A DNA stretch of 64,000 nt from Lysobacterales bacterium (GTDB taxonomy: Bacteria > Pseudomonadota > Gammaproteobacteria > Xanthomonadales > Xanthomonadaceae): NCBI GenBank assembly GCA_014946745.1, contig JADCRD010000001.1, positions 2,416,427-2,480,426 on the forward strand, in the 5' to 3' direction. Position numbers and translations under genes: made by a program. Below the pieces are notes generated by a model. It saw only the letters and a list, made by a program, of their open reading frames with translations, had not been told where the DNA came from and did not search any database. Of this stretch, positions 63,409-64,000 are shown in pieces. Every line of letters starts with the position of its first letter. The first letter of the stretch is position 1.

Positions 63409-64000
63409 TTGGCGCCCCCCCGGCGCCGCGCAGCGATCGGCGTCACGCTCGCGCTCTCCCCCTCCAGAATCTGCAGCAGCAGCAGCAGGGCGGCCCTCTT
63501 TTCGTCGCCGTATGAATGGCGGTCATAGTGTTTCGCCTGCACTCCGCCCAGCCCGTGGCTTTGTAGCTGTGCCCGGACTTCAAGTGACACGCCAGCAGCA
63601 GCTAGGCGAGTTTCCACGGTGCGGCGAAGGTCGCCCAAGGTGAACGGCTCCGAAGCCTCGCCGGCATCCTTCATCGCTGCCGCGATCCGGGCGACGCGAA
63701 GCCGGGCGACGTGATAGCCCGCGCCGGTCTTACCCTTGTTCGCGGTGAACAAGTGTGCGCCCTTGGCGTCATTAACCGGGCGCATCGCGCGCAAGGCGTC
63801 GGCGGCTCGATCCAGCAGCGGCACGATATGCGCGCGAGGCTTGGCGCGGCGGCCCTTGCTGTCCCTCAACGTGATGGTCTGTGCGTCGCGGTCCCAATCC
63901 GCCAGCGTCAGGCGGCCCATCTGTTCGACGCGCTGCGCCCCGGACAGCAGGTGCAGCCGGAGCATTGCGCCATAGGGTTCGGGCTCGGATTGCAGACGGC
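63405..64000 (-). CDS. Tyrosine recombinase (integrase), C-terminal part
   Basis: The visible 198 codons are the catalytic domain; the N-terminal DNA-binding part lies beyond 64000. The first catalytic arginine is in LLSGAQRVEQMGRL, the second active-site box reads FTLGDLRRTVETRLAAAG, and the nucleophile region is LQSHGLGGVQAKHYDRHSY. The pattern matches P4-like prophage integrases, which usually target tRNA genes. Two features are unusual: the first histidine of the HxxR box is replaced (LGDLRR), and a short Ala/Arg tail ends the protein. Confidence 0.88.
   Translation of the reverse strand, partial: RLQSEPEPYGAMLRLHLLSGAQRVEQMGRLTLADWDRDAQTITLRDSKGRRAKPRAHIVPLLDRAADALRAMRPVNDAKGAHLFTANKGKTGAGYHVARLRVARIAAAMKDAGEASEPFTLGDLRRTVETRLAAAGVSLEVRAQLQSHGLGGVQAKHYDRHSYGDEKRAALLLLLQILEGESASVTPIAARRRGGAK

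Larger units (their letters stand above)
56219..64000. mobile_element. Satellite-like integrative element at tRNA-Phe (right end beyond window)
   Basis: From the tRNA to the window end nearly all genes read leftward and overlap by a few bases. They comprise a tyrosine integrase, an AlpA-like protein, a CHC2-zinc primase-like protein, a RepA-like ATPase, a DUF5681 protein, small unknowns and a toxin-antitoxin pair. No capsid, portal, large terminase or conjugation gene is present. That set fits a phage satellite or small integrative element of about 8-9 kb. The left boundary is placed at the tRNA by inference; a repeat of the tRNA 3' end should lie beyond 64000. Confidence 0.7.

Overview
This is a high-GC gammaproteobacterial chromosome segment. 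The gene content and order point to the Xanthomonadales/Lysobacterales. The markers are the lptC-lptA-lptB-rpoN-hpf-ptsN-hprK-rapZ-EIIA(Man)-ptsH-ptsI block, a sufR-B-C-D-S-U operon, a DksA with an Ala/Lys/Pro-rich N-terminal tail, intergenic GGGATTC heptamer arrays, and secreted proteins ending in an F-x-D/N-G-F-E tag. Family or genus cannot be fixed from this window alone.

Layout. 1-985 is degenerate and holds a transposase scrap. 986-18231 is accessory: a membrane winged-helix/TPR regulator, a set of secreted parallel beta-helix proteins (3077-5310 and 12858-18231), an ABC exporter pair, a DUF885 peptidase-like protein, and a MocR regulator divergent from an ATP-grasp/SGNH pair. 18340-33268 mixes housekeeping and metabolic genes: dksA, yidD, an M23 peptidase, yajQ, an IclR/acyl-CoA dehydrogenase/APH-kinase/SDR operon, an H-NS-like protein, ThrE- and EamA-type exporters, alkB and ETF-ubiquinone oxidoreductase. 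It ends in a remnant of an Mrr-like restriction gene and a duplicated repeat block.

33671-45714 is the envelope and PTS core. MurA makes peptidoglycan precursor, KdsD/KdsC make Kdo for LPS, LptC/A/B export LPS, and RpoN sits with ribosome hibernation and the regulatory PTS (PtsN, HprK, RapZ, EIIA-Man, HPr, EI). 45875-47525 is an ECF sigma module with two matching divergent candidate promoters and a previously overlooked 46-codon membrane gene. 47611-53553 is the SUF iron-sulfur operon under an Rrf2 regulator. rmlD and a divergent pair of DUF6491 proteins follow.

56143-64000 begins with tRNA-Phe (GAA). An apparently compact, phage-satellite-like integrative element follows: a tyrosine integrase (cut by the window end), an AlpA-like protein, a CHC2 zinc-finger primase-like protein, a RepA-like AAA ATPase, a DUF5681 protein, several tiny phage-type genes, a Panacea-domain antitoxin with a likely toxin partner, and a small DNA-binding protein flanked by three copies of the palindrome GTTACCCGGTAAC. 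No capsid or tail genes are visible. This element and the ECF module are the most interesting parts of the window.
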